Shown here: positions 61,676-64,000 of the stretch, piece by piece
Layout: every line of letters begins with the position of its first letter
How positions within the stretch are numbered: the first letter of the stretch is position 1
DNA from: Sinohyriopsis cumingii
Taxonomy: Eukaryota; Mollusca; Bivalvia; Unionida; Unionidae
Assembly (NCBI GenBank): GCA_028554795.2
Contig: CM068831.1
Location: 66,625,982 to 66,689,981 of the forward strand
Direction: 5' to 3'
DNA length: 64,000 nt
Position numbers and translations under genes: made by a program
Notes under the pieces: generated by a model
Told to the model about the DNA's origin: nothing
The model's database searches: none
What the model saw: the letters and a program-made list of their open reading frames with translations, nothing else

Positions 61676-63620
61676 AATATGAGTTTGTATGGTGTAAGAG
61701 TATATTAAATATATTTATTTGTGAGTTTGCATGGTGTAAGAGTATCAAATATATTTATTTGTGAGTTTGCAAAGTGTAAGAGTATGAAATATATTTTTTT
61801 TGTGAGTTTGCATGGTGTAAGAGTATATTAAATATATTTATTTGCGAGTTTGCATTGTGTAAGAGTATCAAATATATTTATTTGTGAGTTTGTATGGTGA
61901 AAGTGATTTTGATTTTTAACGTAGCTTTAACATTTTTTCAGTCATATCGCTACGATGTCTGCAATGTGGCAGTTTATAGTGATGTCTAGCACTGGGGCAT
62001 CATGCCGCAGAATGTAGCATGATGTCCCACCCAGTCACATTATCCTGACACCAGGCCGACCAGTCCTAACACTAACCTGAACGCCAAGTGAGGCAGCTGT
62101 TAGTACTATTTTTGTAAGTCTCTGGTATGACTCGGCCATGGATTGAACCCACTACCTCCCGCATCCGAGGCGGACGCTCTAACCACTAGGCCACCGGAGC
62201 GGTTGTATGGTGAAAGAGTATTGAATATATTTAATGATATAAGAGTATAAAATATATATATTTAAATTTGCATGGTGTAAGAGTATGAAACTTAAATTTG
62301 GAAGACTGTATCATGTAAGACTATGAAATATATTTATTTTTGAGTTTGCATGGTGTAAGATTATGAAATACATTAATGAGTTTGCATAGTGTAAGATAAT
62401 GAAATATATTTATTTGTGAGTTTTCATGCTGTAAGACTATGAAATATATTCATGAGTTCGCATGGTGGAAGAGTATATTAAATATATTTGTGAGTTTGCA
62501 TGGTGTAAGAGTATGAAATATATCTATTTGTGAGTTTTCATGCCGTAAGACTATGAAATATATTTATTTGTGAGTGTGTATGGTGTAAGAGTATGCAATA
62601 TTTATTTGTGAGTTTGTATGGTGTATTAACAACTATGAAATATATTTATTTTTGAGTTTGCATGGTGTAAGATTACGAAATATATTTATGAGTTTGCATA
62701 GTGTAAGATTATGAAATATATTTATTTGTGAGTTTTCATGCTGTAAGACTATGAAATATATTTATGAGTTTGCATCGTGTAAGATTATGAAATATATTTA
62801 TTTGTGAGTTTGCATGGTGTAAGAATACGAAATATATTTATCTGTGAGTTTGCATTGTGTAAGAGTATGAAATATATTTATTTGTGAGTTTGCATGTTGT
62901 AAGAGTATATTAAATATATTTATTTGTGAGTTTGCATTGTGTAAGAGTACATTAATATATTTATCTGTGAGTTTGCATGGTGTAAGAGTATGAAATATAT
63001 TTATTTGTGAGTGTGCATGGTGTAAGAGTATGAAATATATTTATTTGTGAGTTTGTATGGTGTATAAATGACTATGAAATATATTTGTTTTTGAGTTTTG
63101 CATGGTGTAAGATTATGAAATATATTTATGAGTTTGCATGGTGTAAGACTATGAAATATATTTATGAGTTTGCATGGTGTAAGACTATGAAATATATTTA
63201 TTTGTGAGTTTTCATGCTGTAAGATTATGAAATATATTTATTTGTGAGTTTTCATGCTGTAAGACTATGGAATATTTTATTTGTGAGTTTTCATGCTCTA
63301 AGATTATGAAATATATTTATGAGTTTTGCATGGTGTAAGATTATGAAATATATTTATTTGTGAGTTTTCATGCTGTAAGATTATGAAATATATTTATGAG
63401 TTTGCATGGTGTAAGATTATGAAATATATTTATGAGTTTGCATGGTGTAAGATTATGAAATATATTTATTTGTGAGTTTTCATGCTGTAAGACTAAGAAA
63501 TATATTTGTGAGTTTACATGGTGTACGAGTATGAAATATATTTATCTGTGAGTTTGCATGGTGTAAGAATATGAGATATATTTATTTGTGAGTTTATATG
63601 GTTCAAGAGTATGAAATAAT
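61676..63620. repeat. About 40-bp AT-rich minisatellite, about 40 units, split by a SINE
   Basis: Unit tgagtttgcatggtgtaaga + gtatgaaatatatttatttg, with short units lacking ttatttg and variants ttttcatgctgtaag. The SINE at 61904-62202 interrupts it. Confidence 0.95.
61904..62202 (-). mobile_element. SINE family B, copy 8 (best-preserved head)
   Basis: Target-site duplication ttgtatggtgaaag (14 bp) at 61890-61903 and 62203-62216, made of the surrounding minisatellite unit. The head reads, on the minus strand, ccgctccggtggcctagtgg … ggaggtagtgggttcaatcc, with A- and B-box-like parts. It lacks the (CA)n tail of other copies. Confidence 0.93.
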
Positions 63621-64000
63621 GTTTACTACTAAGGTTAATGATACTGAAAAATAAATACATCCATATCAATTCATATGGTGTCTGCTTATTGTTTGGCATT
63701 ATCTTGCATACATTCACATGTGCAGTGAAGACATGTAAACTCAGTTATTGAATATGTGTCATGTGTGTCCATTACAAAAATATAAAGTAGCCATTTTGAC
63801 ATCTTGTTGATTTCATATTTACACTTGCAAAATGTATCCACTCATGGTGAATGAATGAATCAGGAATGAATAATTTACTGTATTTTCCCCAAAACTGGTA
63901 TCTACAAATTCTCTCCAAATTTCTCCATGCAGAATCATAGAGCCATAGCAGGCAGAATGTAATAACTACAGACACACCTATCTCCATACATAATTAATAA
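63621..64000. other. Right edge; one signal-peptide-like open frame
   Basis: On the minus strand an ATG at 63987 opens MEIGVSVVITFCLLWLYDSAW, hydrophobic like a signal peptide, in a 71-codon frame to 63772. Start context is weak (T at -3) and no strong donor is seen, so it is not called as a gene. Confidence 0.3.

Noticed and set aside
63772..63987. Second signal-peptide exon at the right edge
   Set aside because: Hydrophobic N-terminus is suggestive, but the start context is weak, no strong phase-1 donor is present and nothing upstream is visible.

Overview
The window is AT-rich eukaryotic nuclear DNA, most likely from a mollusc or another lophotrochozoan. The organism is an inference. It rests on split genes with large introns, two tRNA-derived SINE families whose bodies resemble SINEs common in molluscan genomes, non-LTR retrotransposon ends with (TTA)n tails, degenerate dispersed repeats ending in a 'caggtgagctaaaa'-like sequence, and very abundant minisatellites. 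No functional tRNA, rRNA or prokaryotic gene arrangement was seen.

The one well-supported gene lies on the minus strand from about 35.86 kb leftward to 5.96 kb, and probably continues past the left edge. Its first coding exon (35636-35855) carries a strong-context ATG and a signal peptide. Five single-exon immunoglobulin (Ig) domains follow at 30135-30428, 22541-22840, 18275-18610, 9670-9960 and 5958-6254. Every exon boundary is phase 1, so all six exons join in one open frame of 536 codons. Domain order is signal peptide, Ig1, Ig2 (with two extra cysteines), Ig3 (C2/CD80-like), Ig4 and Ig5 (I-set-like, a recent-looking pair). The 3' end (further domains, membrane anchor or tail) is not in the window. 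The product is a secreted or cell-surface Ig-superfamily protein of unknown function.

Left half (1-35.6 kb): the Ig exons sit in introns of 3-8 kb filled with SINEs, degenerate dispersed repeats and minisatellites. At 1115-2050 there is a LINE 3' end. At 2283-5482 a SINE with an intact target-site duplication is split by a 2.93-kb DNA transposon (TIR CCTGTACGAAA), which itself carries a LINE 3' end. The 18-bp array at 21.17-22.39 kb and the 30-bp, about 62-bp and 22-bp arrays at 32.5-35.1 kb are all intronic.

Right half (35.9-64 kb, upstream of the gene) is dominated by tandem arrays: 43-bp (37.5-38.3 kb), trinucleotide (41.4-41.8 kb), 26-bp (44.3-51.3 kb), 49-bp (54.1-54.9 kb), 39/42-bp (55.7-60.4 kb) and about 40-bp (61.7-63.6 kb). 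The 26-bp array contains a deleted piggyBac-type transposon with TTAA duplications and a SINE. The about 40-bp array contains another SINE. A pair of candidate cytoplasmic-tail-like exons at 42.5 and 41.9 kb is speculative. By rough addition, tandem repeats make up about 30% of the window. Nearly all long open frames outside the Ig exons come from repeat arrays or transposon remains.
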